This document shows, in pieces, positions 24,060 through 34,800 of a stretch of 64,000 nt of DNA. A program made the translations under genes and the position numbers. Under the pieces are notes generated by a model. That model was not told the origin of the DNA. It was given only the letters and a program-made list of their open reading frames with translations, and did not search any database. Within the stretch, counting starts at the first letter, position 1. Every line of letters starts with the position of its first letter. This DNA is from Ornithodoros turicata (Eukaryota > Arthropoda > Arachnida > Ixodida > Argasidae), in the NCBI RefSeq assembly GCF_037126465.1, contig NC_088210.1, positions 13,538,011-13,602,010 of the forward strand, read 5' to 3'.

Positions 24060-24583
24060 CAGTGATGGCCAGTAGTTAACTACATGTAGTTAAACTACTA
24101 GTTAAACTACCTGATTGTAGTTAAAAAGTAGTTATCAACTACTTGCAGAAATGTAGTGACAACTACTAGTTAAACTACTATTTCGAGTAGTTAACTACAG
24201 TAGTTAGGTTACTGCAGGCGCCAACTACTTCCGATTTTGCCGCAAGCTTTACGGCACGATTGTGCTTCCGACTTTTACCTTGAGCTGCTCGTTTGATGAG
24301 AACGGAGGTGTAGAGCAATTGTGCCGTGCATGTGTACTAAATCTTCACTTTTATCACTGCTTGTGATTCCAATTTCGGTGTCCAAGAACACTATAGAATG
24401 GGATTGGTGTTGACGGACAACGTTCAGTAGTTATAGGTGTAGTTAAAATACATTGCAGTAGTTAAAGAAGTAGTTTTAACTACCTCCCCTGAAAAGTAGT
24501 TGAACTACTAGTTAAACTACTCCATCACGAAGTAGTTAGTAGTTATAGTTAAACTACTGTAGAAGTAGTTAATGGCCATCAAA
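24060..24583. mobile_element. hAT-like element rich in GTAGTTAAACTAC, copy 1
   Basis: Starts CAGTGATGGCCAGTAGTT and ends TAGTTAATGGCCATCA. About 520 bp with numerous AGTTAAACTAC motifs in the terminal regions. Copy 2 at 37231-37743 is highly similar over its full length. Non-coding. Confidence 0.8.
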
Positions 24584-26738
24584 ATACTAAACTTTTTGGA
24601 CAACGCAGAGCTTCCGTTCTCACTGTGAGGATCATCGACCAAATGACCAGTAGCAGTATCGCCTCCGAGATCAGGCGATGAGGCTCCGGCGATGAAACAC
24701 CCCAATCATTATCTCCAAATAAAGTTGCCGTTTGATCGGCGCGTCCTGACGGTGATACAGTATCCAGCGGCGTTTCACCGTCACCAAAGCGGCAGTTGTG
24801 AATTATTCATCACTTTGCAGGTCCTCATTCACTTTCACGGCAACTAGAACAAAAACCTAATCTCTGTACCTAACGTCTCTCCCTTTCGTTTCCCCGTTTT
24901 CCTTTATGCTTTCTCCCGCTTGACCCATTCTACCTCTTTCCTGTTTGTTTGTTTGTTTGTTCTCTTTTTTCTGGCTCTGTTTTTCCACCCACAAACGCGT
25001 TTTGGAGTAGCCAGTCCTCACTGGGTCGGGATTAACATCTCCATATTTTTCTTTCATTTCCATTCCCATTTTTAGAGCAAAAGAAATATAATATATTTGC
25101 TCATGTTATGCGCAGCTCATGCGATGGACAAACGAGAGCTACGAATGTTATGCCCTCCCAGCCTAGTGCCCTAGGTGGCATTGGAAAGCATAGAACTCAC
25201 GAAGAATTAAACACTGGTCCCTAGTGAAGAGGTGTTTAGTTAATTAGAGTTAGGTGTTTGCACAGTTAGCGATGCAAAAGTTCGAGCGTGGCAAAAAAAA
25301 GAAATGACGCTCGCACTCCACATGTCAGCAGGGCTGGCTACCCGGCGGCTGTTTCGCAAAGTACTTTCTCCGGAGGCCGCATCGCGGCGCCACCAGTTTG
25401 TCACAGTGTTCCTACGGCTCTTGATTTTTAGCTTCGTTCGACTTCCTTTTTTTTTTTTTCAATCCGTCAACATATCGGGCTCGTTAAGTAGCGACTATGC
25501 AGAGCCCCCTCCGTCCACCTTTCTCAGGGATCGGAACCGTTATTTTTTCCGATTCGGCTAGAGTTCAGGTTCAGGCATGTTGGTTCGGTTCGGGTTCGGC
25601 GACGCAGCAGCACAACATATCGGAAAATTCGGAAAAAATTCGGAAATTCGGAAAAATCGGAAAATTTAGGAAAGTGAACTTTGAGCACATTGAAATGGAC
25701 TAAAAGCAAACACATCCTTACGTTTCTCAAACAACACAAACGTATTTTTGCTGTTGTTGCTGACACATCAGTAGTTCACAGCAACACCGCGTGTTGCATA
25801 TCTGCATTTCAGATGCCAACCGTACACTGTGCTCTCCAGTTCACTCATCGTATACACTCTGTTGCATCCTGCTCAGGGATTTGCCGTTATTTTCTCTTCG
25901 GGAGTTTTCAAGGCGGGAGCTCTGATCCAAAATGGTGCCACTGGCCATGGCGCCGCCCATCTTGCGATGTTAAATGGCGCGCTTCGGGATAGGCTCCTCC
26001 CAATGGCCATACCCTCTGATAAACGGCTCTGTTTTCCAGTGGAGCCGTTTTCTGATCCGGAAGTCTGCAGGAGGGCCCAACCAGAGGGGAGCACTCTACT
26101 ACTTGCGGGTAAGATCTCGGAAACGCCACACTTCGCAAAAGGGGATATCCCGTTTAGTAAAAACGACCGCGCTCCATGCGCTCCGAGGCCGCTACTTAAC
26201 GTGCCCATCGACTTTGCCTCAGCAGATGATGCTGTCCCATATCAGCATACCCGTTATGACAAAAGAAGAACACGGTGCTGGACGACGGTGACGAACGATC
26301 GCCGATAATCGTGCTTTGCGTCGTCCCGGAGCAATTTTTTTTTGCGCTGAAAACGAGGGACGTACGAAACTGTTTCTTATAGTGCCACTCCCGATATGAA
26401 TTCACACGTTGGAATTAAGATTATACGAAAGAATAATTCACGAGCGATATGGCTTTGCCCAGATCATCGTAGTAAAAACCATATGCCCCACGATTCCCGC
26501 AGACTCTCGTAATATGTGCTACGTGTTTTGCACGCCATCTACCTTCATATCCTGTCATTACAGACCGCAACCAGTGTCGTCCTTCTGATGAGAAGAGCTA
26601 CGAACTTCAATGAAGGGAACGTTCTTTGAGACTGGGGGGAAAATTTGACGGAACAAATACAAGACCGCGTGTCAGAACCAGCAAACATGATTTAATCTCC
26701 GTCAAAACACGGAACGTATATTGGGCATATACGTATTA
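24584..26738. other. Intergenic region upstream of the tRNA-like sequence
   Basis: A (GTTT)n run occurs at 24945-24960. A TTCGGAAAATTCGG cluster at 25617-25667 is probably a hAT end of the CGGTTCGG type. Open frames at 25829-26308 have no recognisable family and overlap each other on both strands. Confidence 0.4.
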
Positions 26739-26809
26739 TACTTCGTAACGCAATGGTAGCGCGCCTGACTCCAGATCAGAAGGTTGCGTGGTCAAACCAC
26801 GTTTGGTCA
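26739..26809 (+). pseudogene. tRNA-Trp(CCA)-like pseudogene or SINE head
   Basis: CAATGGTAGCGCG (D arm), TGACTCCAGATCA (anticodon arm, CCA at 26771-26773) and GGTTGCGTG match eukaryotic tRNA-Trp. The T loop is degraded (GTCAAAC rather than TTCGAAT), the first anticodon-stem pair is C-A, and the acceptor stem does not pair well, so it is not a working gene. It lies about 230 bp beyond the SLC22 stop. Confidence 0.65.
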
Positions 26810-27036
26810 CGTTCCCCACGTTAACAGGAAAGTTTCCCTTCAGTGAGGTGGTCCCACCAGGTGGCTTACGACCGCTTCCCTCATGTAGCTTAATGAAAAA
26901 CTTCGAAATTCCCATAAAACCATCACTTGCCACGGCTAGTGCACCACTTCAGCAAGAACAGGTTGCACCCCTAAGAAAGCGACTGAAAAAGAAAAGCCGT
27001 TGTATCGTAACGTGGTACGCATTGTGGGGACCATTT

Positions 27037-28569
27037 TTAATATCGTTCCACTGTCCCGTGTACGTTAACAGCAAAGGCTCCACTACCGACGTTGCCGGTT
27101 TCAACTTCGTTGTCCTCAACATCGTCCGAGAGTTGTTTCGTGATCGTCTCCTTCAACACGCACGCGATAGAAAGCGCCGAAGCCAGTACTCCGCAACCGT
27201 AAACCCCTGGCAACAACGATGGGCTCACCGACGTCGCAGCTGTCCTCACAAAAGGTTCAACGGAAGCCGAAGCCCAGTAGACCAGTTGGAACGCTCCGTA
27301 TCCGATCGCTCTGAACCGCGTCGGGTACGTCTCGTGAACGTGCAGGAAGAAGATCAAGATGAACGAACTCACGGCTCCTTTGACAACCAACGACGCAACT
27401 AAGTTCACCACATACACCTTGTACTGAAACACAGCCAGGACAGCCATGGCTGCAGCGAGCAGTACGCACATACCGCACATGAACAATTTCCTCGGCACGC
27501 GCTTGCTCAAGAGGGCACACAGCAAGTTGCAGAGGAACTCCACGGTGAAGAGACAGATAAAGTCGAAGTGCGGTTTGCCGCCCAGAACTGTTCCCGTAAG
27601 ACTGGACGTGTAGTAGATGAAGGCCAAGATGACTGCCTGGAACCATACGCACAGTGTGTAGACAGCCGTTCCTTTCGAAGACCTGAAGAGGTCGAGTAGA
27701 CCAGACGACGGGTGCGTGACCGCAGGCTCGTATCTACGAAGCAGGTGCGGGAATAGAACTTTCACTTTTCCTTTGGGAATGCCGTTGAAGGTGCAGATCT
27801 TCGTCATAACTTCCTCGGCGTCGTCGAACCTCTTCTTGCACAACAGCCACCGGGGCGACTCGTGCAGAAGGTACCAGAACACCAGGAGCAGCACGCTGTA
27901 GAGAATCATCAGTCCGTGGTAGGCCCTCCAATCTTGAACCGTCAAATTCAGCACCGCCACCACGATCGCTCCCGCTGTGTACCCAAATGATATGGCGACG
28001 GAACTTACAAACCGATATCGAGGCGCGACTGATTCAATGAAGATGACGTCGAAGCTGTATGACGAAGAGGTACCGAGGGACAACAGTAGTCGAGCCAACA
28101 CGTACTGAACGTAGTTATTCGCAAGGAGGGCCACGATACATCCCGCAGCATGCAGAAGGGCACCGGTGTAGACGGCGCAGCGTCTACCGCGTCTGTCCGA
28201 TACGTACCCGAACGCCACCGTACCCAGCATCACTCCAGCCATGACAGAGGACTGTACCACGGTGCGTACCCACGTCCGACCACACACTAAGTCGTACTCT
28301 TCAGTCAACGTCTTTCTGTACACTGTCCTGTCATAGCTCACGCGGCGACATAGCTTCGAGTCAGCGTCTTCGTATCGACGACAGACATCGTCTTGAGAAC
28401 GGTTCTGAAAGAACGCGTCTTCCACGCACCAGAACCGTTGTTCGGATGGCAGGATGAACGCCGAACTGATGGTGTTGAAGGCTAGAAAGAAGTTGCTGAT
28501 CATCACAAAACCCGCGACGAGCCCTTGCCAGGGTCCCATGTCGCCGATGACTTTCGTCACGTCCGTCAT
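27037..28569 (-). CDS. SLC22-type organic ion transporter (MFS), intronless
   Basis: Open frame 28704-27037 (555 codons). I prefer the ATG at 28569 (510 residues) because MTDVTKVIGDMGPWQ matches the usual SLC22 N-terminus; the upstream ATG would add 45 atypical residues. Twelve hydrophobic segments are expected in the plasma membrane. Numbering from the upper ATG, it has the large Cys-rich extracellular loop after TM1 (WC at 92-93, an N-R-S glycosylation site at 101, DLVC at 138-141). MFS motif A, GYVSDRRGRR, is at 166-175. The family motifs ESPRW (282-286) and ETYPTRFRAIGYG (458-470) are also present. SLC22 proteins carry organic cations, anions or carnitine; the substrate is not predictable. 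No introns are seen, unlike most SLC22 genes, so a retrocopy or an intron-poor lineage gene is possible. No frame breaks, so probably functional. Confidence 0.93.
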   Translation of the reverse strand: MTDVTKVIGDMGPWQGLVAGFVMISNFFLAFNTISSAFILPSEQRFWCVEDAFFQNRSQDDVCRRYEDADSKLCRRVSYDRTVYRKTLTEEYDLVCGRTWVRTVVQSSVMAGVMLGTVAFGYVSDRRGRRCAVYTGALLHAAGCIVALLANNYVQYVLARLLLSLGTSSSYSFDVIFIESVAPRYRFVSSVAISFGYTAGAIVVAVLNLTVQDWRAYHGLMILYSVLLLVFWYLLHESPRWLLCKKRFDDAEEVMTKICTFNGIPKGKVKVLFPHLLRRYEPAVTHPSSGLLDLFRSSKGTAVYTLCVWFQAVILAFIYYTSSLTGTVLGGKPHFDFICLFTVEFLCNLLCALLSKRVPRKLFMCGMCVLLAAAMAVLAVFQYKVYVVNLVASLVVKGAVSSFILIFFLHVHETYPTRFRAIGYGAFQLVYWASASVEPFVRTAATSVSPSLLPGVYGCGVLASALSIACVLKETITKQLSDDVEDNEVETGNVGSGAFAVNVHGTVERY

Positions 28570-28704
28570 GCTTCTCGACAGACACAAGACTCGGTGGAAA
28601 ACAAGGCGAATCTTATGGATGCATGCATTGTTAGGCGCAACAGTATCGCTTTCGCAGACAAAGTCCCGCTCGTCTTGAATTGTCTTCGTGGAAATCTCTT
28701 GCAT

Positions 28705-29935
28705 GTAAACGACGTCTCAGGTGTTCGTCAAGGATTAATCGCAGTGTGAAACCAAATAGCGAGGCGTCAGATGCGATGACGCGCAGAGGGCTTCGCCGTG
28801 TCCGTTGGAACAGTTCGTGGCGTGACGACATCGTGGAGTGTATCGGGTGTTGTTGTCATGTCAGGTCGTTACGTAACGTGTTACAAGAAATGTGGCATTC
28901 CATTTGCAACTGAGAGTTTTTTTTTTTTTTTTCTCAATCAGCATGTACATTTCATCATTTACTCCGTTATTCGTTTGAGTGCAGAAAACTGTCGTAGCTG
29001 GAAAAGCGAGAAACTGATGTTTTGAGGCTGGAACAACATAGAAGGGACAGATACAAACGGAGCCTCAATTAGCCTAAGAAATCAACGATGAAAGATGAAA
29101 GTCCAGAAGATGTGGGTTCGATCCCTACAGCTGGCTAACCTTTTCAGCGACTTTCATCTTTCATCGTGGAAAAGCGTGTTGGGGGTCGCAACCGGCACTG
29201 AACCCGAACCGAAAACCGCTATAAATCATAAGTTTCTGCTGAAGCGAACCGAAAATACGTTTCCTACTGTTACCGGTTCGCGAAAAGTTTTAACTACAGT
29301 TTTAACAGTTTTTGCTCTAACAAGCCGACGCTGCATAACGTCTCCGTTGCGACAGATAGCGCGAGCCTGATTATTCTACTAAAATTTCGGAATTGAGATA
29401 AACCGGATATTTCTACAAACCTATAACCAAAAACTGAAACCAACATGAACGAGTGATCTCTCGAAGTAGCTTATACTTTAGTTGCGTTTCAGTGCAACGA
29501 ACGCCAGCCATTGTAAGCTCCGTAAGACAGACTCAACTGGAATTCTGCGCGAGAGGCGCTGAATCGCCCACCTCGTCATCATCCAATGTATGTGTGTCTG
29601 TGTGTGTGCGTGAGGGGAACCAGTGTTTCTAACTTGGAAATGGCTCTGAGGGGAAAAAAATGGAATGAAAGCAGGGAAAGCGTTCGCCTGAATTGCTCCC
29701 AGGCGCACAAGAAGATTGCTTTTTAAGATTATCATCTGCAATGTTATGCACTTTTTTTTAAATAATCATCTGCGTCATCAGCCGCGTAGGAATGGAATGG
29801 AACGGAAAGGAAATTGTTATTCCCTCGTGGAAGTATAGAGGAAGCAAGAGTTTGCTGCCGCTACGAACACAGGCAACGACATACACATTCCAAAGTCTTT
29901 GAATATTCATGTTTTGCGTGTGTGTGTTAAAGGGA
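28705..29935. other. Between SLC22 and the next repeat
   Basis: Contains TTTTGAGGCTGGAACAACAT at 29020-29039, shared with 8697-8720, and a CGAACCGAAAAC cluster (29203-29260) like the hAT element at 59083. No exon recognised. The SLC22 promoter must lie here but no motif stands out. Confidence 0.45.
29085..29167 (+). repeat. tRNA B-box fragment inside a perfect 18-bp inverted repeat
   Basis: ACGATGAAAGATGAAAGT (29085-29102) and its exact complement (29150-29167) enclose GTGGGTTCGATCCCTAC, a consensus T-arm/B box. Likely a SINE remnant. Confidence 0.6.
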
Positions 29936-30345
29936 GGTTGCGCAAGAATCCGAAAAAAAGAATAGGTGAGCATCATATCGAACACGAACCACCCTTTCGG
30001 TATCGAATACAACATGCGCATTCATTTTACGCGAGTAATTAATTCCTAAATGCTGATAATAGCAAACCGAAACCGAAATGAGAAGAGCAGAAAACAGAGC
30101 CCCACACTATACCGTGACGTCACCCAGCATTGTCGTCTGCTTTGCAACCTGCATTCTCCCTCGCCCGATGATGTCAGCAGTTTGTTGCTTTCAGTGCCCT
30201 CTCGCTTCACAGAGGCGAAGGTTTCGTAATAGATTCGGTTGAATAAAATCTGCCCAGTTTTGGAACAAGATATTTCGTACACGTGTTCCTGACATCCCAA
30301 AGGTTACGGATATTCGTGGTGATTTTGTTGCGGTGTACGACTGGA
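29936..30345 (+). repeat. Dispersed repeat, intact copy
   Basis: Shares with 36355-36740 plus 38430-38500 the ordered blocks GAACACGAACCACCC, TACGCGAG.AATTAATTC, CACCGAAACCGAAATG-like, GTCGTCTGCTT, TTTTGGAACAAGATATTTCG and GATTTTGTTGCGGTGT. Here it is uninterrupted. Confidence 0.75.
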
Positions 30346-31034
30346 ACACGTTACTGAATGCTCAATGGCGATCAGGTGGTTACAGTATTAGAACAAGTTA
30401 CTTTATTTTATTTCCTTTGTGTTTGCATTGCATGCCGGGAAGGCAGCCGAGAGAATCAGTTTTGATGCGATGTACCTTCTTGTTCCCGCCATTGCGGAAG
30501 GTATGAATGTGTTTGATCGGGAATAGGTTGTCCGAAACAACCCGAACTTGCCCGAAATAACGATCAAAGTACGAAATAACTGATTTTAAGGCCCGCACTC
30601 ACCAGTGTATCGTTCAAAAAAACTTTTGAAAAATGTGAAATAAACGTGACTTGATCTGGGACACACATAAACGACAGGAACGTTTGTGACGTGAATTGTT
30701 GACTCTTTCTTTTTTTCTTTTTTTTTTCTTCTTCTTTTTTTCTTTTTGCAGTTATGACCCACTGCTGCGTTTTTGGAATGATATGTAGAGAGCTTTCATT
30801 CGGATTTCAAAGAATAATGGTCAGCTCTCTCTTGCACGAAGCACATTTAATGACCGTACTGATGACCGAGCGCTATATGCTACTGTACCACGACGGTACA
30901 GGGATACAATCGCTGCACTGCATTTTTCTTTTTCTTTTTTTTTTTTTTTAGCGGGACAACCTTGCAAAGGTGTTAGTTATTCCTCAGCACTGTAGAGCTC
31001 GCTCTCGGATACTTATTACTATTCTTATTCTTAT

Positions 31035-31040
31035 TTTATT
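31035..31040 (-). terminator. Candidate polyadenylation signal for SHPK
   Basis: AATAAA on the - strand, about 410 bp after the SHPK stop. The surrounding TTATT-rich sequence makes chance occurrence likely. Confidence 0.3.
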
Positions 31041-31450
31041 TTTCACTTTTCTTGGCGAAAGTGCCAAAGGGGCATGTGCCAAAAGGGAGAAAACCCTGAC
31101 TATAAGCTTGACTACCCGTTTAAGACACTGCGCGTTCATAGCTACATTACATAAGCCTCAGCAGCGTATATCCTCCATTCATATGAACCGTCGTATCGCT
31201 ATACTGAAGCTAACACTGGAGCATCTGCTAATGGCCGGCTTTATCGTTGCTACTCCCTATACACAAGGAGATATCCATTCCGTGAAACGTTCCCTTTCCT
31301 GCTTCAGTGGTTTAGAATCAACGAGAGCGTCTCTCTCCCCCTCTCACTTACTCAATATTCCGCACTTGGCGAAACGGATCAGAAGCAGTTTTTTAACGAC
31401 GTCACCAACATTAATTCGACAATCTTCACAGAGACCCTCAGTCACGCGAG

Positions 31451-31848
31451 TCAGCCGTACTTAATGACAGCTAGCGCTACACCGACCGCCGCGTCACCGC
31501 GACTACCGTAGACTATGGGCAGATGATAGGCCGCTTCCACGGCGCGCTGAAGAACTGTGTTCTTCGTGAGCGCCTTGCCCGTGCCCACGATCCTCTGGAT
31601 CCCGGCTTCAATCAGGACCTCTTGCGGCATCATGGAGTGCATGTTGGCCACCAGGCCGTTGCACAGGGCTCTGGCCACCTTGTCCAGGGACAGACACATG
31701 GGGTCGATGTTGACGACTGACGCCCTCTGGTCCGGCAGATGGCGTTCGCCGTACAGAGTTGGCACCACGAGGAGGTCGGACTCCGTGGTCGGGTCGTCCG
31801 TGATGGAGGAGATCCGCTCCCAGATCTTGCTCTCTGGTACGCCGAGGC
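31451..31848 (-). CDS. SHPK: SHPK last exon
   Basis: Acceptor TGTGCAG|GC at 31851-31849. It codes GLGVPESKIWERISS through the kinase C-terminal motif to IKYG and TGA (31453-31451). Confidence 0.93.
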
Positions 31849-34800
31849 CTGCACACAGAATGTCGAGGAGAAGAAAAGAATGAACGCGCGTAGATATTCG
31901 GATCATACACACACAGAAGAGCGGGGGAAAAAGAAAAGCCTCTAACGTATGAATACTATAAACATTCGGATGACGCGTTCAGCGGTTCGATAGACAAAAA
32001 AAAATTATTAGAAAACAAAAATTCATAAATTTGTAGACCAAAGAAATAAATATTGGCCATTTCTACCAAATCTGGGCGTGCAGAAATGGGGGAGGGGAAA
32101 GAATGCATGTTCGTTCGAAGAAAATGAGAAAGAGGGAAGGTCAGTCAAACGCGATGTTGTCTTGATATTCCATTGGAAAAATGAGGAGAAAAGAAAAAGA
32201 CGAGAGAAGAAGGACAAATGAGAGTTTGTCGCTTCGTCGCTTGATTGATTGGTAAAAGGAAAAAATGGAGATGTTAGTCCGAAACTACTCTCTGGACTGG
32301 CTACTCCTCAGGACGCGTTATTTAGGGCTCATTATACGTAAAACAAATCAAGGGAAAGGAGGGCGGGAAAACAAAGAAGAAAAGCAAAACTATACAAAAT
32401 GTATACAGTTTGTGAGGCACACATGCCCGGATGCGAGTGGGAAAAGCTCAATCAAGTGCAAAAGTGCGCAAAAATTAATGCGCGGAAAACGCACACATAC
32501 ACAGACATACACAAAGAGCTTATTGAGATACTGTTCATAATTTCTGTGACTCTCAGGGTGTGGTGCCCTGCTTTTGTCTCCCATCCACTGTGGGGGGTTG
32601 CCGTATAGGGTGTTTTCACATGACGTCAAACGAACGCGTTTGGTCGCCATGGTGGTATAGTCACTTTTTCGGCGCAGCTGCCGAGATTATCTAGCATTTG
32701 CTCGAAAACGAAGCCTTGCATGGCGTTTTGAAATCCGGTCTCGCCGGTACCGTTCTTTTATCCCGAAGACACTTCGTCATTGTCGTTCTCACATTTTTTT
32801 TATATGAAAGCTACGCCTGTTGCATCGAAAAATAGCGCAGTTTGTCATCTGTCAATGCCGCTAGCACGAAAGGTGACCGTTAGTGGGAGGAGCATACGAG
32901 CATGCCACGTCACTGCCACGTCACAATGTGACGTGGGTGAAAACTCCCTACACGACCGAGTGATGTCGTCAAAGAAAGGGCCGTGTACATCCCCACATCG
33001 TCCAGGCGCCGTCTGACAGTGAAAGTGTCACTAGCAGCGATGTATCGTTGACAGTTCAATATGAGATGTGGCGTATCTGATTCCAGAACCGCAAATGGGG
33101 CACTGCGGCACACCGTACTGCACATGCGATTCGGTCGGGAAAGAAAGTGTCTATGTGTGCAATGTCCTTCTGTCCTTATCGAACATTTTACGTAATCTGG
33201 TATAGCCGCAGTGAAGATGACGAGGCTACGAACTGTGAACCCCCGGGGCTGTGAACTAATTACGAGTTATAAAAAAGAAAGATATGAAAATACAGAGACA
33301 AAAAAAGTAGTCGTCATTTTCGAAGCGGTTGAGGAAGCGAACAGAAACGAGGCGGATAGGATCCCATTTTTAGCCACCGCCTTCGTCAATGTTTACACAT
33401 GTTTTGAGAGTCGCCGCTCGTTACCAGGCCCGTGCCACAATTCCCCCCCCCCCCGCTTTCTATAAATACAAAAACGTAAATACAACAAAAAAAAGAGAGA
33501 TATGTTTAACAATTAAAATGACCCCTCGGAATAAATCGTTCAAGTGTGCAGGTGCTTCGTACTGGCTACATTATACAGGGTGTCTTTTTTAGACGTCTTT
33601 CTTTCTTCTTCTTCTTATGTTTTTTTGTTGTTTTTTTTGTTTTTTTTACTGATAGCGGGACACATCACGGATTGTGTCTACAACGGCCGACCTGTTTATC
33701 TCTTCAGTGCTGCTAAACCCTCACCCGTGCCTCGATGGCATGTACAGCTCCGGTCAACCTTGATAATAACACTGGAAAAAAATGTGGTCTCGTTCCCGAC
33801 CGCGATTACAGCAACCTTTGGGGCCATCAGGAAATCTTAATTGAGCAAAATAATTCCGTTAGTTTGACGCAAGGATTTTGTTCACTTAACATTCTCCCCC
33901 AGTGCCCCAAGGGTGGCTGTTATCGAGCTGGGAAATGAGACGGAATTTTTACAGTGTTATTATTAAGGTTGACCAGAGCTGTACATTCAGAGTTGTTACA
34001 GCCTTTGGCCCCCCCGAAGGAAAAATGGGAACGTCCCTTCCGGCGCAACTTGAGCGCCCAGATTCGGTTACGGCTCATTTGCATAGCAAACAAAAACTGC
34101 TCGTATACCTTGAAGCACGGAAATATCTCGAAATCGCTGACAGCTGGAATATAGCTTTCGACTATACGACGGCCTTTAATCCTGCCATCTTAGTTTTTCT
34201 TAAAACTCGTTAATTAATTATCAGATTTTAGTTAATTAGTCATCAAACACCGATGCGACTGGCTAGGAAAGACGCCCGCCAGGCCAGATATGTTGTGATT
34301 TTTTAAGAAAAAAAAATCGGTGGCACCCGCCTGTATAGCCCGTTTGTTTCTTTATATTTATAGATGATAATAGGCTGTACAGGCCGAAAAGAAGACGCCT
34401 AAAATATGCAGCCTTCGAGAAACTTCTAATATTAAATTCGCCATGATAAATATCTAACAAATAAATGCTATTGTTCCTTGCTGATTTGTTGTTATGAACA
34501 TCGTTATTTCTGTAATTCCACATGACGTCTTCCTCACAGTGTTTATGGCATATATGCCATAAACACTGTGAGGAAGACGTCATGTGGAATTACAGAAATA
34601 ACGATGTGCCGGCTGTGGCTGTCTGGGGTTTTTCCTGGGTTTTCTTCAGACGCTTTCAGACATATGTCACCACAGTTCCCCTAGAAGGCGTCCCAGGACG
34701 CACATTTCCCCAGGGCGTCAGTCGTGACGTTGCCCACATACGTGAGGCCGACAACGGCAAACCCTTTCACCATCACCACCACCACCACCACCACAATCAT

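Noticed and set aside
27257..27652. 131-residue frame overlapping the SLC22 gene on the same strand
   Set aside because: Out-of-frame shadow of the transporter coding sequence.
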